From NCBI RefSeq assembly GCF_005885635.1, contig NZ_VATY01000002.1, positions 1 to 64,000 of the forward strand: DNA of 64,000 nt, read 5' to 3'. The position numbers and the translations under genes were made by a program. Below are positions 43,477 to 51,616 of this stretch, one piece after another; position 1 is the first letter of the stretch; every line of letters begins with the position of its first letter. The notes beneath the pieces were generated by a model that saw nothing but the letters and a program-made list of their open reading frames with translations, ran no database searches and was not told the origin of the DNA. This DNA comes from Maribacter algarum (ex Zhang et al. 2020) (GTDB lineage: Bacteria; Bacteroidota; Bacteroidia; Flavobacteriales; Flavobacteriaceae).

Positions 43477-45528
43477 TCATTGCACTGAAAACAAAGGTCT
43501 TTTCATGAACAACCATTTCAACTTTAAGCCTATCTCTGTGAACTCAAAACCTGCTGCCGTGGCAGAGGCAATGTTACTGTATTTACCATACAAGTTTGTA
43601 CTCAATCGTTTAGAGAACTGATGTTGTAAGGCCCCCTCCGCTCGAAATATAGGCGTATTGGGGTCGCTTTCTACTCGTTGGTATCCGGTTGCCGCACTCG
43701 CGATATAACTGGTTTTTTCCGAAAACTTACCGCGTATATCGGCGAATAGTTCTACAGCTTGGTATTCGGCTGGACTAAAGTATATGGTAGGTACTTGGTC
43801 TTGAAAGGAGATGTACTGATAATTAACTCCCATTTTTAAAGCCGGCTTTTGACTTAGGGTATAGTACAAAGAGGTAAACAAAAGGTTTCTCGTATTGGCA
43901 TCACTTTGCTGAGTGTACATTAATTGCGTGTACCACCCTAAATTGAAGTTGGTACCTAAATTATAATTGAGTCCGTAATGGTTTTGTACAATTTCACGTT
44001 CAATAAGATCTGCATTAAAATTCTGTACCTCACGTTGATAACCCAAAGCCAAATTTTGCAGTTTTAAGGGTTGTAGATTCAGCTTGACGTCCAATACAGG
44101 TTGTGTATAAGCTTCAGTCATAAACCGGGAATTGTTCAAACCCACCACCGTTTTTAAAGTAGTTTTAGGTAGTAACTTGAATTGTAACCCTGCCAATACC
44201 ACATGGGAACTGGCTTGATTTCCTGTAACAGTGTTTTCCGTATTTCTATAGAAATACGAAACTGTAGTTCGAAACTTGGTAGACAAAGCAATATCTGCAG
44301 TAGTGTTTGTGTAGAATGCTATATTATCCCCATTGTCAAAAGTATAGGCTGCATGTTCCTCTATACTGGGGGTATACATTACATCTAATTTTTCGATAAA
44401 ACCCTTGGCATCTTTTTGGTTCTTATAAATGGACAAAGTTTTAAAAGCTGCCCTATAGGCGGGTATAATTCTGTCGGAAGCAAAAAGTGCGTTGGCCTTT
44501 CCTAGATTGCCGTCAAAGGATGTACTATCTTTTGTCAGGATAGCCTCATATTCTTTTACGCTGACTTTGGTGTCTCCAGTGTAAAGTCCCAAGGTGGCTC
44601 TGAGAGCATGAATCCAGTTGCGTTTGGGATAGACAGTTTCTAAACTATCGATTTGTGTTTTGGCCTTTCTGAACTTTCGATTCCAAATCAAGGCTTGCAC
44701 GAATCTATCATAGGTGCGTTCTGTCAGTTCGTAATCCTCAAAACGATGTACTTTGCTAATGGCGGCTGAGGCTATGTTCAAAGCTTGTTTATCATTTTCC
44801 GCAATATGCTCCGCCAAACTGATACCGTTCAAAGCAGTAATAGAATCAATCGGTGTAGTAGCGTATCTGGCATATACGGTTTTGGCGCTATCGGTTTGTT
44901 TGGTAATCAAATGTATATTGGCCAAGTTCAATAAAGCATCTTTATCCTTGGGAAAGTCATTAAAGATTTTTTTGAGTAAAGCCTTCCCTGTACTATAATC
45001 TTGATTATTTACATATTGATTTGCATATCCCAATCGCATAAACTTTCTGGAAACGAGTGCACTTGGATTTTCAGGTTGAAGTTGAAGCGCTTTTTCCAAC
45101 CATCTTAGGGCTTCCTGATACTCTTTTAAATTACTAAGAGTGTTGGCATAACCTAAAATTGCTCCAAACTTGTTCGGGTAATCGATGACCATCTTGGCAT
45201 ACAAGGGTTTTGCGACTTCATATTGCTTATTCCAGAGAAAGGACTCATTATAGTTTATGGCGATTTCAAAATCATTGGGGTAGGTCTGAAGTAGTCCTGC
45301 GAATATGGCTGTTGCTTTTTGAGGTTCACCGCTTAAGCCGACTGCCCTTCCATAGCAGATTTGTGCGGTTTTATTCAAAGGCTCTTCTTTTAAAGTGTTT
45401 TTAAAGAAGGTTTTGGCAGCTGCAAATTCACCTTTTTCCAAAAAATCAAACCCCTTTTGCATATCACTTTGCCCAAAAACATATGAGGTGCTAAATATGA
45501 TGACAAGTAGATTAAATAGTTTTTTCAT
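43477..45528 (-). CDS. TPR and outer-membrane beta-barrel protein (polysaccharide export type)
   Basis: 683 residues. Signal peptide (LLVIIFSTSYVFG), then about 10 tetratricopeptide repeats (residues 25-385; for example GYANTLSNLKEYQEALRWLEKALQLQPENPSALV). A C-terminal YaiO-like beta-barrel (about 400-683) has many amphipathic strands (FRTTVSYFYRN, FNLGWYTQLMYTQQ). A periplasmic TPR scaffold fused to an outer-membrane pore is the layout of PgaA, BcsC and PelB export proteins. It is divergent from the first receiver-glycosyltransferase gene, so it is the probable outer-membrane exporter of the polysaccharide made by this locus. Confidence 0.82.
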   Translation of the reverse strand: MKKLFNLLVIIFSTSYVFGQSDMQKGFDFLEKGEFAAAKTFFKNTLKEEPLNKTAQICYGRAVGLSGEPQKATAIFAGLLQTYPNDFEIAINYNESFLWNKQYEVAKPLYAKMVIDYPNKFGAILGYANTLSNLKEYQEALRWLEKALQLQPENPSALVSRKFMRLGYANQYVNNQDYSTGKALLKKIFNDFPKDKDALLNLANIHLITKQTDSAKTVYARYATTPIDSITALNGISLAEHIAENDKQALNIASAAISKVHRFEDYELTERTYDRFVQALIWNRKFRKAKTQIDSLETVYPKRNWIHALRATLGLYTGDTKVSVKEYEAILTKDSTSFDGNLGKANALFASDRIIPAYRAAFKTLSIYKNQKDAKGFIEKLDVMYTPSIEEHAAYTFDNGDNIAFYTNTTADIALSTKFRTTVSYFYRNTENTVTGNQASSHVVLAGLQFKLLPKTTLKTVVGLNNSRFMTEAYTQPVLDVKLNLQPLKLQNLALGYQREVQNFNADLIEREIVQNHYGLNYNLGTNFNLGWYTQLMYTQQSDANTRNLLFTSLYYTLSQKPALKMGVNYQYISFQDQVPTIYFSPAEYQAVELFADIRGKFSEKTSYIASAATGYQRVESDPNTPIFRAEGALQHQFSKRLSTNLYGKYSNIASATAAGFEFTEIGLKLKWLFMKRPLFSVQ

Positions 45529-45616
45529 TATTTGAAAGTAAAATAAGACAAGTATAGAACGCCTTTATGTAAGATTTATTGGTGTTTTATTCGGATATAA
45601 AGTTAAGGGTGGCTTT

Positions 45617-45677
45617 CAAATATTCAATCGTATGAATATCAGGGGTCTACCTACAGAAATTGGTTATTGGTCGATAG
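45617..45677 (-). promoter_or_regulatory. Candidate shared element and promoter for the TPR/barrel gene
   Basis: Read on the minus strand, CTATCGACC begins at 45677 and AATATTTG (-7 with one mismatch) begins at 45624, 53 bp on, against 54 bp at the four better sites. Read on the plus strand the same DNA starts CTACAGAAAT (45651), an even closer match to the element, but no -7 box is found 54 bp further. Orientation is therefore unresolved. Confidence 0.38.
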
Positions 45678-45823
45678 TGCATTAAAAAAAAAGTCAATAT
45701 TGAAAAAGAAATGTCCTTAAAATAAAGCCTTTAACAAGAATGTTAAAATATTGGTGATTTGGTCGAAGACCTTAGCAGTTGAACAATATGTAAGTTTAAA
45801 AAATGTTAGGTATAGGAAAAAAC

Positions 45824-45850
45824 ACACAATTTTTAATTTGGAAATTGTGT
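45824..45850. repeat. Inverted repeat in the leader of the receiver-glycosyltransferase gene
   Basis: ACACAATTT (45824-45832) and AAATTGTGT (45842-45850) are perfect 9-base arms around a 9-base loop. It lies 42 bp before the ATG at 45892. It could be an operator or an RNA hairpin affecting expression. Confidence 0.45.
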
Positions 45851-45891
45851 AAGTCCTATTGAAAACCAATTTTTTAACCAAAAAATATTTT

Positions 45892-47028
45892 ATGAAAATT
45901 CTTACGATTGATGATCAGACGTTAATTCTACTATCTGTGGAGAAAAAGCTACAAGAGATGGGATATGAAGTACGAACGGCAAGCACGGGTGAAGAAGGAA
46001 TAGCGTTATTCAAAACCTTTCAACCAGATTTGGTTTTAGTAGATATCAATATGCCCAATATGAATGGCATAGATGTGGTTAAAAAAATCAAAAGTATAGA
46101 GAAGCGACAAACTCCCATTTTGGTAATGTCAGGAAATACCAATGAGGATGTCATCATGGAGGGTTTTGAACTAGGAGTTGATGATTACATGAAGAAACCT
46201 GTGAGTTTAAATGAGATGGTAGCCAGAATTAAAAGACTGATTGGTAGTCCTGAAACAAACACTATCCAAAATAACCCTGAGGCAAGAATGCTCCAAAAGC
46301 ACTGTGTTGGGGTGGTCATTCCCTGTTACAATGAAGCGGAAAGGCTATCTAGTACTGAATTCAAGGACTTTGCACACCGGAATTTGGGATATCATCTATG
46401 TTTTGTAAATGATGGAAGCACCGATAATACCTTGGAGGTTTTAGAAGAACTAAAATCTGGAAATGAAGAAAATATAAGTATTTATGATTGCGTGCAAAAT
46501 GGCGGTAAGGCTGAGGCGGTAAGACAGGGCATTCTACACTTGGAGAAAGACTCACAGTTAGATTACATTGGTTTTTTAGATGCAGATTTATCGACGGATT
46601 TCAGGGATTTTGATGATTTGGTCCAAACCTTGGAGAATTCTGAATACAAAATTGTCAGTGGTTCAAGAATGAGTAGAATGGGAGCAGATATAACCAAAGA
46701 ATCCGCCAGGAAAATAATAAGTATGACGATTAATCTAATTATCAGGACAATACTTAAAATGCCTTTTAACGATACACAATGTGGTGCTAAGATTATGAAA
46801 AGGGATATAGTTAAAATGTTATTTACAAAACCATTTATTACCAAATGGCTCTTTGATGTTGAGCTGTTTATGAGAATGCGCAAACACTACGGCAAACAAG
46901 AGGTTAAGAAATTTATTTGTGAACAACCCTTGAAAAGATGGATTCATGCAGATGGTTCTAAGCTATCAATGAAAGACTCCATAAAAATTGTTGGTCAACT
47001 GGCCAAAATCGCCATCGCCTACAAATAA
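45892..47028 (+). CDS. Receiver domain fused to a GT2 (polyprenyl-phosphate sugar synthase-like) glycosyltransferase
   Basis: 378 residues. Residues 1-120 form a complete receiver: LTIDDQ, phospho-acceptor Asp51 (VLVDINMPNMNG), VMSGNT switch, Lys in MKKPVSL. Residues 135-378 are a GT2 domain of the dolichol-phosphate-mannose-synthase type: GVVIPCYNEAERL, FVNDGSTDNT, DXD in FLDADLSTD, SGSR, and TQCGAKIM. There is no C-terminal TM segment, so it is a soluble enzyme. Phosphorylation would directly control sugar transfer, probably to a polyprenyl-phosphate carrier. The ATG at 45892 gives the receiver's usual start. The upstream TTG at 45859 is rejected. A close paralogue (57681) bounds the other side of the locus. 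Confidence 0.93.
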   Translation: MKILTIDDQTLILLSVEKKLQEMGYEVRTASTGEEGIALFKTFQPDLVLVDINMPNMNGIDVVKKIKSIEKRQTPILVMSGNTNEDVIMEGFELGVDDYMKKPVSLNEMVARIKRLIGSPETNTIQNNPEARMLQKHCVGVVIPCYNEAERLSSTEFKDFAHRNLGYHLCFVNDGSTDNTLEVLEELKSGNEENISIYDCVQNGGKAEAVRQGILHLEKDSQLDYIGFLDADLSTDFRDFDDLVQTLENSEYKIVSGSRMSRMGADITKESARKIISMTINLIIRTILKMPFNDTQCGAKIMKRDIVKMLFTKPFITKWLFDVELFMRMRKHYGKQEVKKFICEQPLKRWIHADGSKLSMKDSIKIVGQLAKIAIAYK

Positions 47029-47068
47029 TACATTTTTACAAACGATTTAAACTTAAAATAAGGTTAAT

Positions 47069-48325
47069 ATGAAATTAGCTATTGTAACGGCGTACCCGCC
47101 CAGTAAGGTAACCTTGACCGAATATGGATATTATTTGGTAAAACACTTTAGACTTCACAAAGAAATAACTGAATTATATATACTCTCGGATTATACCAAC
47201 AAACCCAAAGATCTCGATTTTGAGGAGAATGGTTGCAGAATTATTGTAAAAGAATGTTGGTCATTCAACAGCTATACCAGTTTTTTCAAAGTAGCAAAAA
47301 CAATTTCATCGATAAAACCAGATGCTGTACTTTTTAACCTCCAATTCTTAAAATTCGGGGACAAGAAAATTCCGGCTGCCTTAGGACTCATCCTGCCGGC
47401 CTATTGCCGATTTAGAAGGATTCCCACGATTTCATTGTTGCATAATATTTTGGAACAAGTAGATTTAGAAAATGCAGGTTTTACCAAAAATAAACTGCTT
47501 CAAACGGCCTATAACTTCATAGGTACAAGCTTAACTCGTTTTGTTTTAAGTTCTGATGTCTTGGCCGTTACCATAAGTAAGTACGTTGATATTTTAGAGG
47601 AAAAGTACAATGCTCGAAATATTGCACTCATTCCACATGGTTCTTTCGAAACACCACCTGAACCGACTTATGAGCTACCTGAGGGACCCAAACAAGTTAT
47701 GGCTTTTGGTAAATTTGGCACCTACAAAAAAGTAGAGATTTTAATAGAGGCTGTTGAAATCATACGAAATCGTACCCAAGAAAATATTGAAATTGTAATC
47801 GCTGGTACTGATAGTCCAAATACGCCAGGATATCTAGAAGCTGTCAAAGAAAAGTACAAACATGTTCCTCAAATTCGATTTACAGGTTATGTTGCCGAAG
47901 AGGATGTGCCCCAAATATTTTCCGAAAGTGCTGTTAGTGTTTTTCCATATACATCTACCACTGGTAGTTCTGGAGTTCTGCACCAAGCCGGTAGTTATGG
48001 GAATGCCGTCGCTTTACCAGATTTAGGTGATTTGAGTATACTGGTAAAAGAAGAAGGATACATCGGAGAATTTTTTGAAGCCTCTAATGTTGAATCTTTA
48101 GCAAATGCAATACAAAAGATATTGACTGATGATCAATATCGCATATCGTTAGGAAAGGCTAATTACAAAGCCGCATGTTCTTTGCCAATGTCAGAAATCA
48201 CCAAAAAATATATCGATTACTTCAGTGCTATTCAAATTTCTAAGTCTAATGGTTTTCGATTTGAAATCGAAAAAAAGAAAATGGAGGATGAGGTAATAAT
48301 TGAAGAGGTATTGAATAATGAATAA
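47069..48325 (+). CDS. GT4 family glycosyltransferase
   Basis: 418-residue GT-B enzyme. The N-terminal Rossmann half starts LAIVTAYPPSKVTLTEYGYYL. The C-terminal half has VMAFGKFGTYKKVEILIEAV, VIAGTDSPNTPGY and RFTGYVAEEDVPQIF. In the usual E-x7-E donor site the sequence is TTGSSGVLHQAGSYG, so neither canonical Glu is in place, as in some other SSG-type GT4 enzymes. It would transfer a nucleotide-sugar residue to the growing repeat on the cytoplasmic face. It lies 40 bp after the receiver-GT2 gene. By eye it is about two-thirds or more identical to the GT4 at 50232. Confidence 0.9.
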   Translation: MKLAIVTAYPPSKVTLTEYGYYLVKHFRLHKEITELYILSDYTNKPKDLDFEENGCRIIVKECWSFNSYTSFFKVAKTISSIKPDAVLFNLQFLKFGDKKIPAALGLILPAYCRFRRIPTISLLHNILEQVDLENAGFTKNKLLQTAYNFIGTSLTRFVLSSDVLAVTISKYVDILEEKYNARNIALIPHGSFETPPEPTYELPEGPKQVMAFGKFGTYKKVEILIEAVEIIRNRTQENIEIVIAGTDSPNTPGYLEAVKEKYKHVPQIRFTGYVAEEDVPQIFSESAVSVFPYTSTTGSSGVLHQAGSYGNAVALPDLGDLSILVKEEGYIGEFFEASNVESLANAIQKILTDDQYRISLGKANYKAACSLPMSEITKKYIDYFSAIQISKSNGFRFEIEKKKMEDEVIIEEVLNNE

Positions 48326-48338
48326 AGAAAGAAAACCC

Positions 48339-48408
48339 CCATTGAACTACGGTAAGTCGTAATCCAACCCAAATTCAACTATTTTGAAAGGTAATCACTA
48401 GATATTTA
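48339..48408 (+). promoter_or_regulatory. Shared -54 element and promoter of the STAS-flippase pair
   Basis: CTACGGTAAGTC begins at 48347. GATATTTA (48401-48408, two mismatches to TAnnTTTG) starts exactly 54 bp later. Over 22 gap-free positions it matches the site at 50130 at 17, and the preceding CCCATT is identical in both. It gives the STAS and flippase genes their own regulated promoter within the operon. Confidence 0.6.
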
Positions 48409-48451
48409 CCTTGTAAATGAAACAAAAACTTAACCTATAAAATCAATAGTT

Positions 48452-48754
48452 ATGGCTTTACAAATAACAGAAACCAGAGGAATGTTTTCCGTTTTTGGAG
48501 AACTGAATAGTGCTAATGTCAACATCTTAGCTCGGCATATGCAAACGTATCTGAGCAACACAAACCCAGTAATATTGAATTTAGAAAGAGTAAAAAAATT
48601 AGATGTTACTGCGGCTCATATGCTCCGAGAAATGTATCACAGCGCCATGCGCGATAATAGTATTTTATCGATAGTCGGATTAAGTAATTCCAATATTTTA
48701 GGGGTACTTAATAAAACAAAGACCTCATTTATTTTTAGTGATGACCGCATTTAG
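48452..48754 (+). CDS. STAS domain protein (anti-anti-sigma-like)
   Basis: 100-residue single STAS domain: beta strand ITETRGMFSVFGEL, LNLERVKKLDVTAAHMLREMY, ILSIVGLSN. In SpoIIAA-type proteins a Ser within Asp-Ser-Ser-Gly is phosphorylated. Here the position reads LDVTAA, so a Thr may take that place or regulation may be phosphorylation-free. No cognate Ser/Thr kinase or sigma factor is nearby. Its stop overlaps the flippase start by 14 bp. This tight coupling suggests it modulates the export machinery, as STAS domains do in some transporters. Confidence 0.8.
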   Translation: MALQITETRGMFSVFGELNSANVNILARHMQTYLSNTNPVILNLERVKKLDVTAAHMLREMYHSAMRDNSILSIVGLSNSNILGVLNKTKTSFIFSDDRI

Positions 48755-49979
48755 GATTTTTCTAACAAAGATTTCCCCTGAGAAGTTGTTCATGGGTAGT
48801 GTACTTCTGGTAAACGGAGGTAACTACCTATACAACTTGTTATTAGGGAGGTTATTGGGGCCAGAAGTATTTGCGGAAGCAGCACTTTTAGTAACATTAC
48901 TATTGGTATTGTCCTTTTTGGGAATGACCTTTCAATTGGCAACAGCAAAATTCGCTGTTCTCTTTTCAGGTACCGATTGGGATGCCTTTCAACAACTGAT
49001 GTATAAGTATGCTTTGGGATTTGGAATGTTGGTCGGAATTTTACTTTTTTCCTTCGCTGGAACTCTAAAAGATGTGTTTCAGACAGAATCAGCCTTGTTA
49101 TTTAAAACCTTTGCTGCTGCCGTTCCACTGTACTTTTTCATGTCGGTCAACCGTGGTAAATATCAAGGTCATCAAGACTTTACGAAACTATCAACTACGT
49201 ATCAAACAGAAATGTGGAGCCGGTTGTTATTAACATTAGTGCTACTATGGTTTGTTCCTGTTTCGCCCTCTTTTTTAGTTGCCCTGGGTATTGCGTTGTC
49301 TTTTGTTTTTGGTTTGATTCCGTCTAAGTTCGATGGAAAAAAAATATTCAGGAAAATATCCCTTGAAGCTTCAAAGAAAAAACAGGTCGTACGATTTATG
49401 GTATTAACGGCTTGTTACGAATTTACTCAGATCATAATCAACAATAGTGATGTGTTGTTAGTGAAACATTATTTTGATGCCATGGACGCAGGATTATATG
49501 CCTCTTTAGCCCTAATTGGTAGAGTGGTCTATTTTGTAGCATGGATGTTCGTAATGTTGTTGCTGCCAACTGTAGTTGAAAAAAAGAAAAATGGAGAGGC
49601 AACTGCCCCTGTACTTTTTAAATATGTGAGTTATATTGCTGTATTGTCATTTACGATTGTTGTGGCTTGTGCAATATTTCCAGAACTAATTATAGAAATA
49701 ATGTTTGGAAAAGCTTATTTAACGATGGCAACGCTATTATGGCAGTATGCACTTGCTACTTCCCTGTTTGCTGTGTCCAACATCTTTGCCTATTATTTTT
49801 TATCGTTGGATGAGTATACTCCGGTAATTGTATCTGGTCTTTTGGGTATATCGCAAATCGTATTAATAATGTTTTTCCATGCTAATTTGGCTATTGTAGT
49901 TCAAGTTCAAATCATTGCCATGGTAACTTTATTGATTGCTCAACTAATCTATTTCGCTCAGAAGAATATGAAAGCCTAA
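48741..49979 (+). CDS. Polysaccharide flippase-like (PST/MATE) membrane protein
   Basis: 412 residues with about 12 TM segments. Typical oligosaccharide-flippase features are LVNGGNYLYNLLLGRLLGPEVFAEAALL near the N-terminus and paired helices to the end. It probably moves lipid-linked intermediates, or a nascent chain, across the inner membrane. The ATG at 48741 is used. It overlaps the STAS gene and is followed by a strong terminator (50007). GT4 plus a PST-family protein plus a TPR/barrel protein recalls the Pel system in composition, but no PelD, PelE or PelA homologue is seen. Confidence 0.85.
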   Translation: MTAFRIFLTKISPEKLFMGSVLLVNGGNYLYNLLLGRLLGPEVFAEAALLVTLLLVLSFLGMTFQLATAKFAVLFSGTDWDAFQQLMYKYALGFGMLVGILLFSFAGTLKDVFQTESALLFKTFAAAVPLYFFMSVNRGKYQGHQDFTKLSTTYQTEMWSRLLLTLVLLWFVPVSPSFLVALGIALSFVFGLIPSKFDGKKIFRKISLEASKKKQVVRFMVLTACYEFTQIIINNSDVLLVKHYFDAMDAGLYASLALIGRVVYFVAWMFVMLLLPTVVEKKKNGEATAPVLFKYVSYIAVLSFTIVVACAIFPELIIEIMFGKAYLTMATLLWQYALATSLFAVSNIFAYYFLSLDEYTPVIVSGLLGISQIVLIMFFHANLAIVVQVQIIAMVTLLIAQLIYFAQKNMKA

Positions 49980-50006
49980 CCCTATTTATGATATTTAGGA
50001 GTAGTA

Positions 50007-50048
50007 AAAACCCGGAAACTTTTTTGGTTCCCGGGTTTTCTGTTTTTT
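50007..50048 (+). terminator. Rho-independent terminator of the 45892-49979 transcript
   Basis: The stem AAAACCCGGAAAC (50007-50019) pairs with GTTCCCGGGTTTT (50027-50039) with one mismatch, followed by CTGTTTTTT. Confidence 0.88.
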
Positions 50049-50120
50049 AAGGATGGCGATGTCGCAGATTCAATAAATATCTCAAAAAAAGGTATTTGAT
50101 TAGTTGGTCTTAAGCTATCT

Positions 50121-50191
50121 CCCATTCGACTACAGTAATTCTTTATCCACCGTAAAATATCAATAAAATAGGGCTTTTTGGGGGATATTTG
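50121..50191 (+). promoter_or_regulatory. Shared -54 element and promoter of the second GT4 gene
   Basis: CTACAGTAATTC begins at 50130. GATATTTG (50184-50191, one mismatch to TAnnTTTG) starts exactly 54 bp later. CGAC (50127) and CCAC (50147) are 20 bp apart. Upstream CCCATTCGA resembles the bases at the same place before 48347 and 42736. Confidence 0.68.
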
Positions 50192-50231
50192 TATCAAATA
50201 GTCAACCTGACTTGAAATTAAAATTTAACCT

Positions 50232-51461
50232 ATGAGACTAGCAATTGTAACCGCATTTCCACCAAGTAAAGTTACCCTCACCGAATACGGATACCATTTG
50301 GTAAAACACTTTAGGCTTCAAAAAGAAGTAACAGAAATCATTTTGATTACAGATAAAACGGAAGGCGAAAAAGATTTATCTTTTGAAGAAGATGGTTGTA
50401 AAATTACAGTTCAAGAATGTTGGAATTTCAATAATTACGCAAACATTTTTAAAATCAACAGGGTCATTTCCAAAACCAAACCAGATGCAATACTCTTCAA
50501 TCTTCAATTTTTAAAATTTGGGGACAAAAAGATTCCTGCTGCATTGGGCTTAACGCTGCCTTTGATTTGCAAAATGAAAGGTATCCCCACTATTTCGCTT
50601 TTGCATAACATTATGGAACAAGTTGATTTGGATAATGCCGGAATAACCTCAAACAAATGGTTACAGCGTGCTTATAATTTAATAGGTAGCACATTGACAA
50701 AATTTGTGTTGACTTCTGATGTACTAGCAGTTACAATTAGTAAGTATAAAACCATTCTAGAAAAGAAATATAGGTCAAGAAACGTAGCGCTCATTCCTCA
50801 TGGTGCTTTTGAAACCCCACCAGAACCGGATTATCGCTTGGGGGATGGGCCGAAACAAGTTATGGCTTTTGGAAAATTTGGAACCTATAAAAAAGTCGAA
50901 ATATTGATAGAGGCAGTGGAATTGATTCGTGCAAGAACAAATGAGAATATCAAAATTGTCATAGCGGGAACAGATAGCCCGAATACTCCAGGGTATCTAG
51001 AATCCGTAAAAGAAAAATATCGCCATGTAGAGCAGTTGCAATTTACGGGTTATGTAGCAGAGGAAGATGTTCCCATAATTTTTGGCAAAAGTGCTGTTGT
51101 AGTTTTTCCATATACCTCTACGACAGGAAGTTCAGGAGTATTGCACCAAGCTGGAAGTTATGGAAAGGCAGTCGCTTTGCCCGATTTGGGGGACCTAAGT
51201 ATTTTAGTAAAGGAAGAGGGGTATAAAGGTGAATTTTTCAACCCCGAATGTTCTGCTTCTCTAGCTGTTGCATTGCAAAATATTTTACAGCATGATTCGT
51301 ATCGAATTCATTTAGGAATGACAAATTATAAAGCAGCATGTTCATTGCCGATGTCAGATATAACCAAAATGTACGTGGATTATTTCAAGGCCATTCATTT
51401 CTCTAAATCTACAGGTATGGAGTTGGATTTGACTGTCGAAGAATTAAAAGAAATAGTGTAG
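50232..51461 (+). CDS. GT4 family glycosyltransferase (paralogue)
   Basis: 409 residues, very similar along its length to the GT4 at 47069 (shared LFNLQFLKFGDKKIPAALGL and VMAFGKFGTYKKVEILIEAV). It has the same non-canonical TTGSSGVLHQAGSYG donor-site segment. The pair probably adds successive residues of the same type or links different positions in one repeat. It is monocistronic: it has its own promoter with the shared -54 element and a terminator at 51483. Confidence 0.9.
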   Translation: MRLAIVTAFPPSKVTLTEYGYHLVKHFRLQKEVTEIILITDKTEGEKDLSFEEDGCKITVQECWNFNNYANIFKINRVISKTKPDAILFNLQFLKFGDKKIPAALGLTLPLICKMKGIPTISLLHNIMEQVDLDNAGITSNKWLQRAYNLIGSTLTKFVLTSDVLAVTISKYKTILEKKYRSRNVALIPHGAFETPPEPDYRLGDGPKQVMAFGKFGTYKKVEILIEAVELIRARTNENIKIVIAGTDSPNTPGYLESVKEKYRHVEQLQFTGYVAEEDVPIIFGKSAVVVFPYTSTTGSSGVLHQAGSYGKAVALPDLGDLSILVKEEGYKGEFFNPECSASLAVALQNILQHDSYRIHLGMTNYKAACSLPMSDITKMYVDYFKAIHFSKSTGMELDLTVEELKEIV

Positions 51462-51482
51462 TAGTTTTTTTAGGTTAGGTTG

Positions 51483-51520
51483 AAGGGAGGCAGTTTGGTT
51501 AATTGTCTCCCTTTATTTAT
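51483..51520 (+). terminator. Hairpin terminator after the second GT4 gene
   Basis: AAGGGAGGCA (51483-51492 region) pairs with TGTCTCCCTT (51504-51513) with one wobble, followed by a TTTATTT tract. It may also serve the convergent hydrolase operon in part. Confidence 0.72.
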
Positions 51521-51616
51521 TGAACTAATGATTGATGAAATTTCTAGGGTATGTTCTTAATATTGAGCAGTTCAAAGTGTTTTTTTCGTCCTTTACTTTA
51601 TTGTAGTACGGCCAAT

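Larger units (their letters stand above)
45529..45891. other. Divergent promoter region of the exopolysaccharide locus
   Basis: 363 bp between the TPR/barrel gene (minus) and the first receiver-glycosyltransferase gene (plus). It contains a CTACAG...CGATAG element (45651-45677), a GGTC-GAA-GACC palindrome (45761-45771) and an inverted repeat near the plus-strand leader (45824-45850). No gene. Confidence 0.55.

Noticed and set aside
45651-45712. CTACAGAAAT on the plus strand as a fifth 54-bp promoter for the receiver-GT2 gene at 45892
   Set aside because: The bases 54 bp on (around 45705) do not resemble a -7 box. The minus-strand reading (53 bp to AATATTTG) is only slightly better, so it is kept only as a weak candidate.
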